From Nocardioides sp. zg-DK7169 (lineage in GTDB: Bacteria; Actinomycetota; Actinomycetes; Propionibacteriales; Nocardioidaceae): DNA of 64,000 nt. The translations under genes were made by a program, and so were the position numbers. The DNA lies in assembly GCF_013155365.1 (NCBI RefSeq), contig NZ_JABJRA010000001.1:186001-250000 (forward strand), written 5' to 3'. Position 1 is the first letter of the stretch, and each line of letters opens with the position of its first letter. Shown here piece after piece: positions 56,711-64,000 of this stretch. Below the pieces are notes generated by a model. That model made no database searches and was not told the origin of the DNA. It was given only the letters and a program-made list of their open reading frames with translations.

Positions 56711-59700
56711 CCGGGCCCCAGGAGCGCCTTGAGGTCGGCGAAGAGCGCGGAGCTGGGGGTGACCCGGTGCTCCAGGGACATCACCAGGGTCTTGTCACGG
56801 TTCATCAGCCGCAGGCGCACCTCGGTCACCCCGCGGTGCGTGCCGAGCACGTCCTTGAGCTGGGCGACGACCGGCGGGGTGCAGCGGGTCTGCGGCAGGC
56901 TGATCACCACCGGCCCGCTGGGGCCGTCGGAGATGTCGGGGACCGAGACCTCCTGGCCCATGATCTCGGGCTGGTCCTTGCTGCGCGAGAGCCTGCCCTT
57001 GACCGTGAGGATCGCGTCCTCGACCAGGTAGCTCGAGGCGAGCTGGTAGGAGCTCGGGAAGAGCAGCACCTCGATCGCGCCGTCGAGGTCCTCCAGGGTG
57101 ATCATCGCCCACGCGTCGCCGCGCTTGGTGATCTTGCGCTGCACCTGGGTGACCAGGCCGGTGATGGTGATCGGCGAGCCGTCGGCGCGGTCCTCGTCGA
57201 GCATCAGCTGGCCGATGCTGCAGTCCGAGCCGTTCGCGAGCACGTGCTCGAGGCCGAGCAGCGGGTGGTCGGAGACGTAGAGACCGAGCATGTCGCGCTC
57301 GTGGCCGAGCAGCGTGGTCTTGTCCCACTCGTCGATCTCCGGGATGTTCACGGTGATCCCGAAGCCGCCGCCGGCGTCGTCGTCCATGCCGCCGAACAGC
57401 GAGTCCTGCCCGATCGCCTCGTTGCGCTTGATGTCGACGTACTGGTCCACGGCGTTCTCGTGGATCGCGACCAGGGCGCGGCGGCGGTGGTTGAGCTCGT
57501 CGAAGGCGCCGGCCTTGATCAGCGACTCCAGCACCCGCTTGTTGCACACGTGCACCGGGACCTTGGACATGAAGTCGTTGAAGTCGGTGTAGCGGCCCTT
57601 CTCCTCACGCGCCGACACGATGCCGTCGACGACGTGGGTGCCGACGTTGCGGACCGCGCCGAGGCCGAAGCGGATGTCGGTGCCGACCGGGGTGAAGTTG
57701 TTGGCCGACTGGTTCACGTCGGGCGGGAGCACCTGGATCTTCATCCGCCGGCACTCGTTGAGGTAGATGGCCGACTTGTCCTTGTCGTCCTTCACCGAGG
57801 TCAGCAGCGCGGCCATGTACTCGGCCGGGTAGTTGGCCTTGAGGTAGGCCGTCCAGTACGACACCAGGCCGTACGCCGCGGAGTGCGCCTTGTTGAAGGC
57901 GTAGTCGGAGAACGGCAGCAGGATGTCCCACAGCGTCTGGACCGCGGCCATGGAGTAGCCGCGCTCCTTCATGCCCGCGGAGAACATCTCGAACTGCTTG
58001 TCCAGCTCGGACTTCTTCTTCTTGCCCATCGCGCGGCGCAGCAGGTCGGCCTGACCCAGCGTGTAGCCCGCGAGCTTCTGGGCGATCGCCATGACCTGCT
58101 CCTGATAGACGATCAGGCCGTAGGTCTCGCCCAGGATGTCCTCGAGGGCCTCGGCGAGCTCGGGGTGGATCGGCTCCACCGGCTCGCGCCCGGTCTTGCG
58201 GCGGGCGTACTTGTTGTGCGAGTCCGCGCCCATCGGGCCCGGACGGTAGAGCGCGCCGACTGCGGAGATGTCCGCGAAGGCGTCGGGGCGCATCGAGCGC
58301 AGCAGCGCGCGCATCGGGCCGCCGTCGAGCTGGAAGACGCCGAGGGTGTCGCCGCGCTGGAGCAGCTCGTAGGTCTTGGGGTCGGTGAGCTCGAGGTCCT
58401 CGAGCACGATCTCCTCGCCACGGTTGGCCGCGATGTTCTTGACCGCGTCGTCGAGCACGGTGAGGTTGCGCAGGCCGAGGAAGTCCATCTTGATCAGGCC
58501 GAGGCCCTCACAGGTGGGGTAGTCGAACTGGGTGATCATCGCGCCGTCGGCGGGGCGCTTGAGCAGCGGGATCACCTCGACGAGCGGGGTGTTGGACATG
58601 ATCACGCCGGCGGCGTGCACGCCCCACTGGCGCTTGAGGCCCTCGATGCCGATGGCGGTGTCCACCACGCGGCGTACGTCGGCCTCGGCGTCGTAGAGGG
58701 CGCGGAACTCGCCGCCCTCGGAGTAGCGCTTGTGCTGGGGGTCGAAGATCTCCTGGAGGGGGACGTCCTTGCCCATCACCGCGGCCGGCATCGCCTTGGT
58801 GATCTTGTCGCCCATCGCGAAGGGGTAGCCGAGGATGCGGCTGGAGTCCTTGACGGCCTGCTTCGCCTTGATCGTGCCGTAGGTGATGATGTAGCTCACC
58901 CGGTCGTCGCCGTACTTGTCGGTGACGTAGCGGATCACCTCGCTGCGCCGGCGCTCGTCGAAGTCGATGTCGAAGTCGGGCATCGAGACGCGGTCGGGGT
59001 TGAGGAAGCGCTCGAAGATCAGGCCGTGCTCGAGCGGGTCGAGGTCGGTGATCCGCATCGCGTAGGCGACCATCGAGCCCGCACCGGAGCCACGGCCCGG
59101 GCCGACCCGGATGCCGTTCTCCTTGGCCCAGTTGATGAAGTCGGCGACGACGAGGAAGTAGCCCGAGAAGCCCATCTGGGTGATGACGCCGATCTCGAAG
59201 TCGGCCTGTTGGCGCGACTTCTCCGGCACCCCGCCGGGGTAGCGGCGCGCGAGGCCGTGCTGGACCTCCTTGATGAGCCAGGAGTCCTCGGTCTCGCCCT
59301 CGGGGACCGGGAACTCCGGCATGTAGGTGCCGATGCCCTCGGTGAACTCGACCTCGCAGCGCTCGGCGATGAGCAGGGTGTTGTCGCAGGCCTCGCGCAG
59401 GTCGTACTTGTCGACCCACAGGGCGCGCATCTCGGCCGGGCTCTTGATGTAGTAGCCGTCGCCGGAGAAGGCGAAGCGCTGCCCGGGGCCGTCTCCGGCC
59501 GGGATGTCCATCGTCGAGCCGGAGTTGATGCAGAGCAGGTGCTCCTGGGCCTTGGCGTCCTCCTGCATCACGTAGTGGGAGTCGTTGGTCGCGATCATCG
59601 GGATGCCGACGTCGCGGCCCAGGCGCAGCAGGTCGGCGCGGACCCGGTTCTCGATGTCGAGGCCGTGGTCCATCAGCTCGAGGAAGTAGTTCTCCTTGCC

Positions 59701-60249
59701 GAGGATGTCCTGGAAGTCGCCGGCCACCTGGCGCGCGGCGTCGTAGTTGCCGTGGCGCAGGTGCACCTGGATCTCCCCCGAGGGGCAGCCGGTGGTGCCG
59801 ATGATGCCCTCGCTGTGCTCGGCGAGCAGCGCGCGGTCCATGCGCGGCTGCTTGAAGTAGCCGTCGCTCCACGCCCCCGTGGTCAGCTTGAACAGGTTGT
59901 GCATGCCCTTGGTGGACTCCGAGAGCAGCGTCATGTGGGTGTAGGCACCGCGTGCGGAGACGTCGTCGGGGCCGCCGCCGTAGAAGCTGACGCCCTTCTT
60001 CTCCTGGCGCGGGACGTTGGGCGCGAAGTAGGCCTCGATGCCGATGATCGGCTTCACGTCCGCGGCCTTGCACTTGCGGTAGAACTCATAGGCCCCGAAC
60101 ACGTTGCCATGGTCGGTCATCGCGATCGCCGGCATGCCCAGCTCCGCGGTGCGGTCGGCGAGCGCGCCGAGGCGCGCGGCACCGTCGAGCATCGAGTACT
60201 CGGTGTGCACGTGCAGGTGGACGAAGGAATCACCGGAGCCGGCGCTCAT
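56695..60249 (-). CDS. dnaE1: DNA polymerase III alpha subunit
   Basis: 1184-aa replicative polymerase. The N-terminal PHP domain shows FVHLHVHTEYSMLDG and AMTDHGN, with metal-binding His and Asp. The catalytic palm has PDFDIDFDERRR. Further along are GHERDMLGLYVSDHPL, then an OB-fold (ITITGLVTQVQRKITKRGDAW). ATG 60249 (MSAGSGDSFVHLH) has GGGAGAG upstream; the longer frame covers a repeat-bearing intergenic region. The length fits the actinobacterial DnaE1. Confidence 0.97.
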   Translation of the reverse strand: MSAGSGDSFVHLHVHTEYSMLDGAARLGALADRTAELGMPAIAMTDHGNVFGAYEFYRKCKAADVKPIIGIEAYFAPNVPRQEKKGVSFYGGGPDDVSARGAYTHMTLLSESTKGMHNLFKLTTGAWSDGYFKQPRMDRALLAEHSEGIIGTTGCPSGEIQVHLRHGNYDAARQVAGDFQDILGKENYFLELMDHGLDIENRVRADLLRLGRDVGIPMIATNDSHYVMQEDAKAQEHLLCINSGSTMDIPAGDGPGQRFAFSGDGYYIKSPAEMRALWVDKYDLREACDNTLLIAERCEVEFTEGIGTYMPEFPVPEGETEDSWLIKEVQHGLARRYPGGVPEKSRQQADFEIGVITQMGFSGYFLVVADFINWAKENGIRVGPGRGSGAGSMVAYAMRITDLDPLEHGLIFERFLNPDRVSMPDFDIDFDERRRSEVIRYVTDKYGDDRVSYIITYGTIKAKQAVKDSSRILGYPFAMGDKITKAMPAAVMGKDVPLQEIFDPQHKRYSEGGEFRALYDAEADVRRVVDTAIGIEGLKRQWGVHAAGVIMSNTPLVEVIPLLKRPADGAMITQFDYPTCEGLGLIKMDFLGLRNLTVLDDAVKNIAANRGEEIVLEDLELTDPKTYELLQRGDTLGVFQLDGGPMRALLRSMRPDAFADISAVGALYRPGPMGADSHNKYARRKTGREPVEPIHPELAEALEDILGETYGLIVYQEQVMAIAQKLAGYTLGQADLLRRAMGKKKKSELDKQFEMFSAGMKERGYSMAAVQTLWDILLPFSDYAFNKAHSAAYGLVSYWTAYLKANYPAEYMAALLTSVKDDKDKSAIYLNECRRMKIQVLPPDVNQSANNFTPVGTDIRFGLGAVRNVGTHVVDGIVSAREEKGRYTDFNDFMSKVPVHVCNKRVLESLIKAGAFDELNHRRRALVAIHENAVDQYVDIKRNEAIGQDSLFGGMDDDAGGGFGITVNIPEIDEWDKTTLLGHERDMLGLYVSDHPLLGLEHVLANGSDCSIGQLMLDEDRADGSPITITGLVTQVQRKITKRGDAWAMITLEDLDGAIEVLLFPSSYQLASSYLVEDAILTVKGRLSRSKDQPEIMGQEVSVPDISDGPSGPVVISLPQTRCTPPVVAQLKDVLGTHRGVTEVRLRLMNRDKTLVMSLEHRVTPSSALFADLKALLGPGCLTS

Positions 60250-60648
60250 GCTGCGGCACTCTCCCTGGATCGAGCTCTGAAGGACGACAACCGACGACGC
60301 GCCACGACCGGGTCGCCTCGGGAAGGACACCACCCTACGGTGCCGTTGCCCTCCAGCCTGACAGGCATCACCGACACTTCGGTGTGGTGTGAGATGTGCG
60401 TCCGCGCCCCGGCGTGTCGCGGACCAACGGCGGATTCGGGCAGTACGTCGGGCCGCTGGTCGGTCGAGCAGGGAGCGCCACCGAGCGACCGACGAGACCC
60501 CCACAGCCAATGCACCCACCACAAGCCGGGGCCTCGACAAGCTCAACCAACTGCGGGGATCGCCACACTGGTCGAGCAGCGAGCGGGAACACGAGAGAAG
60601 TGGTGGAAATGTCCTTGTTCTCGAACGCGTGTTCGAGTAGGATGAGGC
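60250..60648. repeat. Intergenic region with scattered short repeats
   Basis: 399 bp between dnaE1 and DUF222/HNH copy 2, with no reading frame of recognisable product. It contains GGTCGAGCAGGGAGCG (about 60462) and GGTCGAGCAGCGAGCGG (about 60572), and CTCGACAAGCTCAACCA at 60533-60549, a close match to two 17-mers downstream (60795-60811 and 61889-61905). The copy 2 promoter lies at its right end. Confidence 0.6.
60615..60643 (+). promoter_or_regulatory. LexA-boxed leaderless promoter of DUF222/HNH copy 2
   Basis: -35 TTGTTC (60615-60620), 17-bp spacer and -10 TAGGAT (60638-60643), then ATG 60649. The spacer holds TCGAAC-GCGT-GTTCGA (60621-60636), the same SOS box arrangement as copy 1. Confidence 0.85.
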
Positions 60649-61829
60649 ATGGCCGACCACGAGCTCCCCGACTGCGACACCCCAGCCGCCGTGCTGGCGT
60701 TCGCGCAGTCGCGTCGGGCTGCGGCCCAGCGGGCGGAGGTCGACGTCATGGAGGCGGCCCTGGTGTGGGCGGCGATGCACCCGGAGGAGTCAGTCTCGAC
60801 GAGCTCGACCAGCGGGCTGGTGTTCGGCGAGCTGGCCGTGCCGCTCGCGGGTGAGGGGACACCGCTGGTGGCGGAGTTCGCGGCGATCGAGCTCGGTGCC
60901 GCGCTGGGTCTGTCGACCGATGCTGCCCGGGCACTGGTCGGTGACGCCCTCGAGCTCGCCCACCGGCTCAAGCGCACCTGGAAGCTGCTGCGCGCCGGCG
61001 AGGTGCCGCTGTGGAAGGCCCGCCGGCTGGCCCAGCTCACGACCACCCTGCCGCTGGAGGGTGCCGAGTTCGTGGACCGCCAGCTCGCCGGCTTCGTCGG
61101 CAAGATCGGCTGGGCGACGATCGAGCGCCTCGTCGACCAGGCCCGCGTCGCGTTCGACCCCGAGAGTGCCGAGAAGGAGCGCCTCGCCGCAGCCGACTCA
61201 CGCCGGTTCGCCGTGCGCACCGACGAGGCCACCCACGACGGAGTCGTCCACGTCGAGGGCGTCCTTGATCTCGCCGACGCACTCGACCTCGACACCGCGA
61301 TCCGCCAGGGTGCCGAGGAGCTCTCCGCCCTTGGATCGACCGAGTCCCTGGACGTACGCCGCTCGATGGCAGCCGGCGAGCTCGCCCGGCGTCAGCTCGC
61401 CTTCGACCTCCGCGCGGATGCCGGCGGCGGAGCCGCCTCGGTGGTGAAGCCACGGCAGGTGGTCATCCACGTCCATCTCTCCGACGCCGCCATTTCCCCT
61501 GACGGGGCAGGCTTCGCCAGCATCGAGGAGACCCGGTCGATCGTGTCGACCGAGCAGGTTCGCGCCTGGTGCAGCGGCGACGCGAAGGTCGTGATCAGGC
61601 CGGTCATCGACCTCGAGGACCACCACCACACCGACGCCTACGCGATCCCCGACCGATTGGTCGAGCAGACCCGTCTGACCCAGCAGGTGTGCGCCTTCCC
61701 GTGGTGCGAGAGGCCGGCTCGCCGCTGCGACACCGACCACGTCACCGCCCACGGCGACGACGGGCCGACGTGCTCGTGAAGGACCGCGGCAAGACCCGGC
61801 TCGTCACCGCGCACCCACCCGACCAGTAG
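60649..61829 (+). pseudogene. DUF222/HNH endonuclease-like gene, copy 2, C-terminally deleted
   Basis: 376 aa of reading frame, closely similar to copy 1 (ELPDCDTPAAVLAFAQ, LEGAEFVDRQLAG, LARRQLAFDLRAD). It keeps the region where copy 1 is frameshifted, and CAFPWCERPARRCDTDH, then stops at TCS followed by TGA at 61777. The deleted part, 118 bp in copy 1 (between two CTCGT repeats at 49206 and 49324), includes the second half of the HNH motif (N and HH). The old end continues in another frame as VLVKDRGKTRLVTAHPPDQ. CTCGACGAGCTCGACCA at 60795-60811 lies inside the coding region. Confidence 0.85.
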
Positions 61830-61888
61830 ATCGATCGGCCTGGACCCCGCCGGCAGCGTGCCGTGCGGGGTCACAGCTCTGCTCGGGG

Positions 61889-61905
61889 CTCGACGAGCTC
61901 GACCA
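61889..61905. repeat. 17-bp repeat CTCGACGAGCTCGACCA
   Basis: Identical to 60795-60811 inside copy 2, and 15 of 17 to 60533-60549. It lies between the end of copy 2 and the GNAT gene. Confidence 0.6.
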
Positions 61906-61932
61906 ACGGGGGTCGCCCACGTGCGGGCGGAC

Positions 61933-62397
61933 TCAGGACGGGGCCCACTCCATGCGCAGGTCGGGCTCGCGCTCCTCGTTGTCCGAGCCGTCGGTGTGCT
62001 CGACCTCGACGAGGCCGTGGCGGGCGTAGAAGCGGCGGGCCGGGGTGTTGATCTCGAAGACCCACAGGCCCAGGCCGTGGGGGCAGCGCTGCTTGGCGAG
62101 CTCCAGGAGCAGGCTGCCGATCCCCTCGCCGGCGTGCGCGGGGTCGACGTACAGGTCGTCGATCCAGTCGGCGACCAGGCGCAGGTAGCCGACCACCTCG
62201 CCTCCGACCTCGGCCACCCACGTCTCGTCGGTGCGCACCCGGGCCGTGAGCCAGGCGCGGACGTCGTCCTCGGAGTGGGCGGCGGGCGGCATCGTGCCCG
62301 CGGCGACGGCCGCCCCGCGCGAGGCGAGGTGGACCGCGACGATCGCGGGGGCGTCCTGCGGGCCCGCAGGCCTCAGCATCAGGTCAGCTGGCGTCAC
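61933..62397 (-). CDS. GNAT-family N-acetyltransferase
   Basis: 154-aa protein with a full GNAT core: [27 protein letters not shown] as the acetyl-CoA loop (AGEGIG) and [20 protein letters not shown], the usual C-terminal motif. GTG 62397 overlaps the rluD stop by 14 bp. It is the last gene of the TraR-lspA-rluD transcript. Substrate unknown. Confidence 0.85.
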   Translation of the reverse strand: MTPADLMLRPAGPQDAPAIVAVHLASRGAAVAAGTMPPAAHSEDDVRAWLTARVRTDETWVAEVGGEVVGYLRLVADWIDDLYVDPAHAGEGIGSLLLELAKQRCPHGLGLWVFEINTPARRFYARHGLVEVEHTDGSDNEEREPDLRMEWAPS

Positions 62398-63319
62398 GGA
62401 TGACGTCGAGGGCGTGGGAGAGGTCGTCGGGGTAGGACGACTCGTACTCCACGAACTCCCCGGTGTCCGGGTGCTCGAAGCCCAGGCGTACGGCGTGCAG
62501 CCACTGCCGCTCGAGGCCGACCCGCTTGGCGAGGACGGGGTCCGCGCCGTACGTCAGGTCCCCCACGCAGGGGTGCTTGAGCGCCGACATGTGGACCCGG
62601 ATCTGGTGGGTGCGCCCGGTCTCGAGGTGGATCTCCAGCAGGCTGGCGAACCGGTGCGCCTCGAGGGTCTGGTAGTGGGTGACGCTCGGTCGGCCGTCTG
62701 CCATCACGGCGAACTTGTAGTCCGCGCGCGGGTGGCGCCCGATCGGGGCGTCGACCGTCCCCTGCAGCGGGTCGGGGTGGCCCTGCACGAGCGCGTGGTA
62801 GGTCTTCTCCACCGTCCGGTGCCGGAAGGCGTTCTTCAGCAGCGAGTAGGCGTGCTCGGACTTGCAGATCACCATGACGCCGGAGGTCCCGACGTCGAGG
62901 CGCTGCACGATGCCCTGGCGCTCGGAGGCGCCACCGGTGGCGATCCGGAACCCGGCGCCGGCGAGGTGCCCGACGACGGTCGGACCGTTCCACCCCGGCG
63001 AGGGGTGCACGGCGACGCCGACCGGCTTGTCGATCACGACGATGGAGTCGTCGTCGTGGATGATCTTGATCCCCTCGACGATCTCGGGGACGACCTCGAG
63101 CGGGTCGACGAGGGTGGGGATGGTGACGTCGAGGACCGCGCCGGGCAGCACCCGGTCGCTCTTCGCGACCTCGGCCCCGTCGAGGCGCACGTGCCCGGCC
63201 GCGACCAGGTCGGCGGCACGGGTGCGGGACACCCCGAAGAGCCGCGCCATGGCGGCGTCGACGCGCTCGCCGGCCATGCTGTCGGGCACCAGCAGGGTGC
63301 GGTGGTCGTGGTGGCTCAT
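62384..63319 (-). CDS. rluD: RluA-family pseudouridine synthase
   Basis: 311-aa 23S rRNA-modifying enzyme. N-terminal S4 RNA-binding domain ([20 protein letters not shown]), then the catalytic motif [11 protein letters not shown] with the Asp nucleophile, and [16 protein letters not shown]. RluD forms pseudouridines at 1911, 1915 and 1917; specificity is inferred from the family. ATG 63319 overlaps lspA stop by 4 bp. Confidence 0.93.
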   Translation of the reverse strand: MSHHDHRTLLVPDSMAGERVDAAMARLFGVSRTRAADLVAAGHVRLDGAEVAKSDRVLPGAVLDVTIPTLVDPLEVVPEIVEGIKIIHDDDSIVVIDKPVGVAVHPSPGWNGPTVVGHLAGAGFRIATGGASERQGIVQRLDVGTSGVMVICKSEHAYSLLKNAFRHRTVEKTYHALVQGHPDPLQGTVDAPIGRHPRADYKFAVMADGRPSVTHYQTLEAHRFASLLEIHLETGRTHQIRVHMSALKHPCVGDLTYGADPVLAKRVGLERQWLHAVRLGFEHPDTGEFVEYESSYPDDLSHALDVIRDAS

Positions 63320-63864
63320 GGCTCTATTCTCGTGCCGTTCAGGCGCAGTCCCCGGAAGGACTGCACGATGATCAGACCCGCGGCGCCCACGACGCACATG
63401 TCGGCCACGTTGAAGACCGGCCAGTTCGGGATCTGCAGGAAGTCGATGACATGGCCGCGCAGGGGGCCGGGATCGCGCAGGATCCGGTCGGTCAGGTTGC
63501 CCGCGACGCCCGCGAGCAGCAGGCCCATGCCGACCGCCCACCAGACCTCGCCGATGCGCCGGCTCAGCCACACGATCGCCACCAGCGCGCCGATCGAGAT
63601 GCAGCTGAGCGCCACGGTGTACTCCGTGCCGACGCTGAACGCCGCACCCGGGTTGCGCACCAGGTTCAGCACGAGCAGGTCGCCGACGACCGAGATGTCG
63701 CGGTCCTGGAGCGTGTCGACGGCCACGACCTTGGTGACCATGTCGATCACGTAGGCGGTCAGGGCGATGACGGCGAACAGGATGATATGACGCCGGCGTC
63801 CCCCGGCCCGTGTGGTCGCTGGCCCCTGCGGGGCACTCAGCGACGTTCCTCGCGCTGCTTGCAT
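63316..63864 (-). CDS. lspA: Lipoprotein signal peptidase (signal peptidase II)
   Basis: 182-aa aspartic protease with four membrane helices. Conserved elements: NPGAAFS, GNLTDRI with the first catalytic Asp, and FNVADMCVV with the second. It cleaves signal peptides of lipidated proteins. The start is uncertain: ATG 63864 or GTG 63873 lie inside the upstream TraR/DksA-type gene. A CTG at 63840, overlapping that gene's stop (CTGA) with GAGGAA 5 nt before, is another possibility, giving 174 aa. The N-terminal segment before RRRHIILF is Ala/Pro/Thr-rich. Confidence 0.93.
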   Translation of the reverse strand: MQAARGTSLSAPQGPATTRAGGRRRHIILFAVIALTAYVIDMVTKVVAVDTLQDRDISVVGDLLVLNLVRNPGAAFSVGTEYTVALSCISIGALVAIVWLSRRIGEVWWAVGMGLLLAGVAGNLTDRILRDPGPLRGHVIDFLQIPNWPVFNVADMCVVGAAGLIIVQSFRGLRLNGTRIEP

Positions 63865-64000
63865 GTCATGCACAGTGTGGCACGCGGAAACGCCATCAAC
63901 CGCATCTTGCCGATCGGCTCACCGCAGGACTCGCAGACCCCGTAGGTGCCGTCGTCGATGCGGCCCAGGGCATGCTCGATCTGGGCCAGCTTGTCGCGCT
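63837..64000 (-). CDS. TraR/DksA C4-type zinc-finger protein, 5' end outside the window
   Basis: The last 53 residues are visible: a helix [20 protein letters not shown], then the C4 zinc finger ([13 protein letters not shown], then [11 protein letters not shown]). It is typical of the DksA/TraR superfamily commonly found before lspA in actinobacteria. The stop lies inside the first codons of lspA. Start and N-terminal part lie beyond 64000. Confidence 0.85.
   Translation of the reverse strand, partial: RDKLAQIEHALGRIDDGTYGVCESCGEPIGKMRLMAFPRATLCMTCKQREERR

Overview
The window is 64 kb of very GC-rich DNA with short, often overlapping gene junctions (ATGA, GTGA) and many GTG starts. Gene content and order point to a high-GC actinobacterium. 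The set rpsA, polA, an ANTAR response regulator, pyk, lgt, trpABC, hisI, hisFAHBCD, dnaE1 and lspA follows the actinobacterial layout known from mycobacteria. The DUF2752, HGxxPAAW and Trp-associated membrane proteins beside trp fit Nocardioidaceae or relatives. The genus is inference; no rRNA gene is present.

Layout. 0.1-2.7 kb: rpsA and a methyltransferase. 2.8-15.3 kb: a cell-envelope glycan island with a DUF3068 porin-like protein, a SAM methyltransferase, an HHxxxDG acyltransferase, GT4 and GT2 glycosyltransferases, a 44-aa DUF2613-like protein, a GT-C-like membrane protein, a giant AftD-type arabinofuranosyltransferase and a flippase. 15.3-20.0 kb: polA, a thioesterase, a GNAT protein and a DUF554 protein. 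20.2-25.8 kb: a branched-chain amino-acid ABC system, livHMGF facing livK. 25.9-34.5 kb: pdtaR-like regulator, tRNA-Leu(CAA), pyk and gltBD. 34.7-45 kb: lgt, SCO1-like, trpABC, small membrane proteins, hisI and a heterodimeric ABC exporter. 45.2-49.4 kb: ABM monooxygenase, FAD oxidase, a Pro-rich micro-ORF, a methyltransferase and a broken DUF222/HNH gene. 49.6-54.9 kb: hisDCBHAF. 55-64 kb: LON-domain protein, YbaK, dnaE1, a second broken DUF222/HNH gene, GNAT, rluD, lspA and the 3' end of a TraR/DksA-type gene.

How it works together. The his genes and trpCBA cover most of histidine and part of tryptophan synthesis. There is no trpE, trpD or trpF here, so the HisA is probably the dual HisA/TrpF enzyme PriA. 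gltBD supplies glutamate and pyk closes glycolysis. lgt and lspA process lipoproteins such as the livK and SCO1-like products found here.

Most notable: (i) two paralogous DUF222/HNH genes, each behind a LexA-type box (TCGAAC-N4-GTTCGA) in a leaderless promoter, broken by two different lesions; (ii) the AftD-centred envelope cluster with an acyltransferase; (iii) a hisH whose only plausible start is CTG in a CTGA overlap with the hisB stop; (iv) a LivH permease carrying a secreted N-terminal domain; (v) interlocking divergent promoters for tRNA-Leu and pdtaR.
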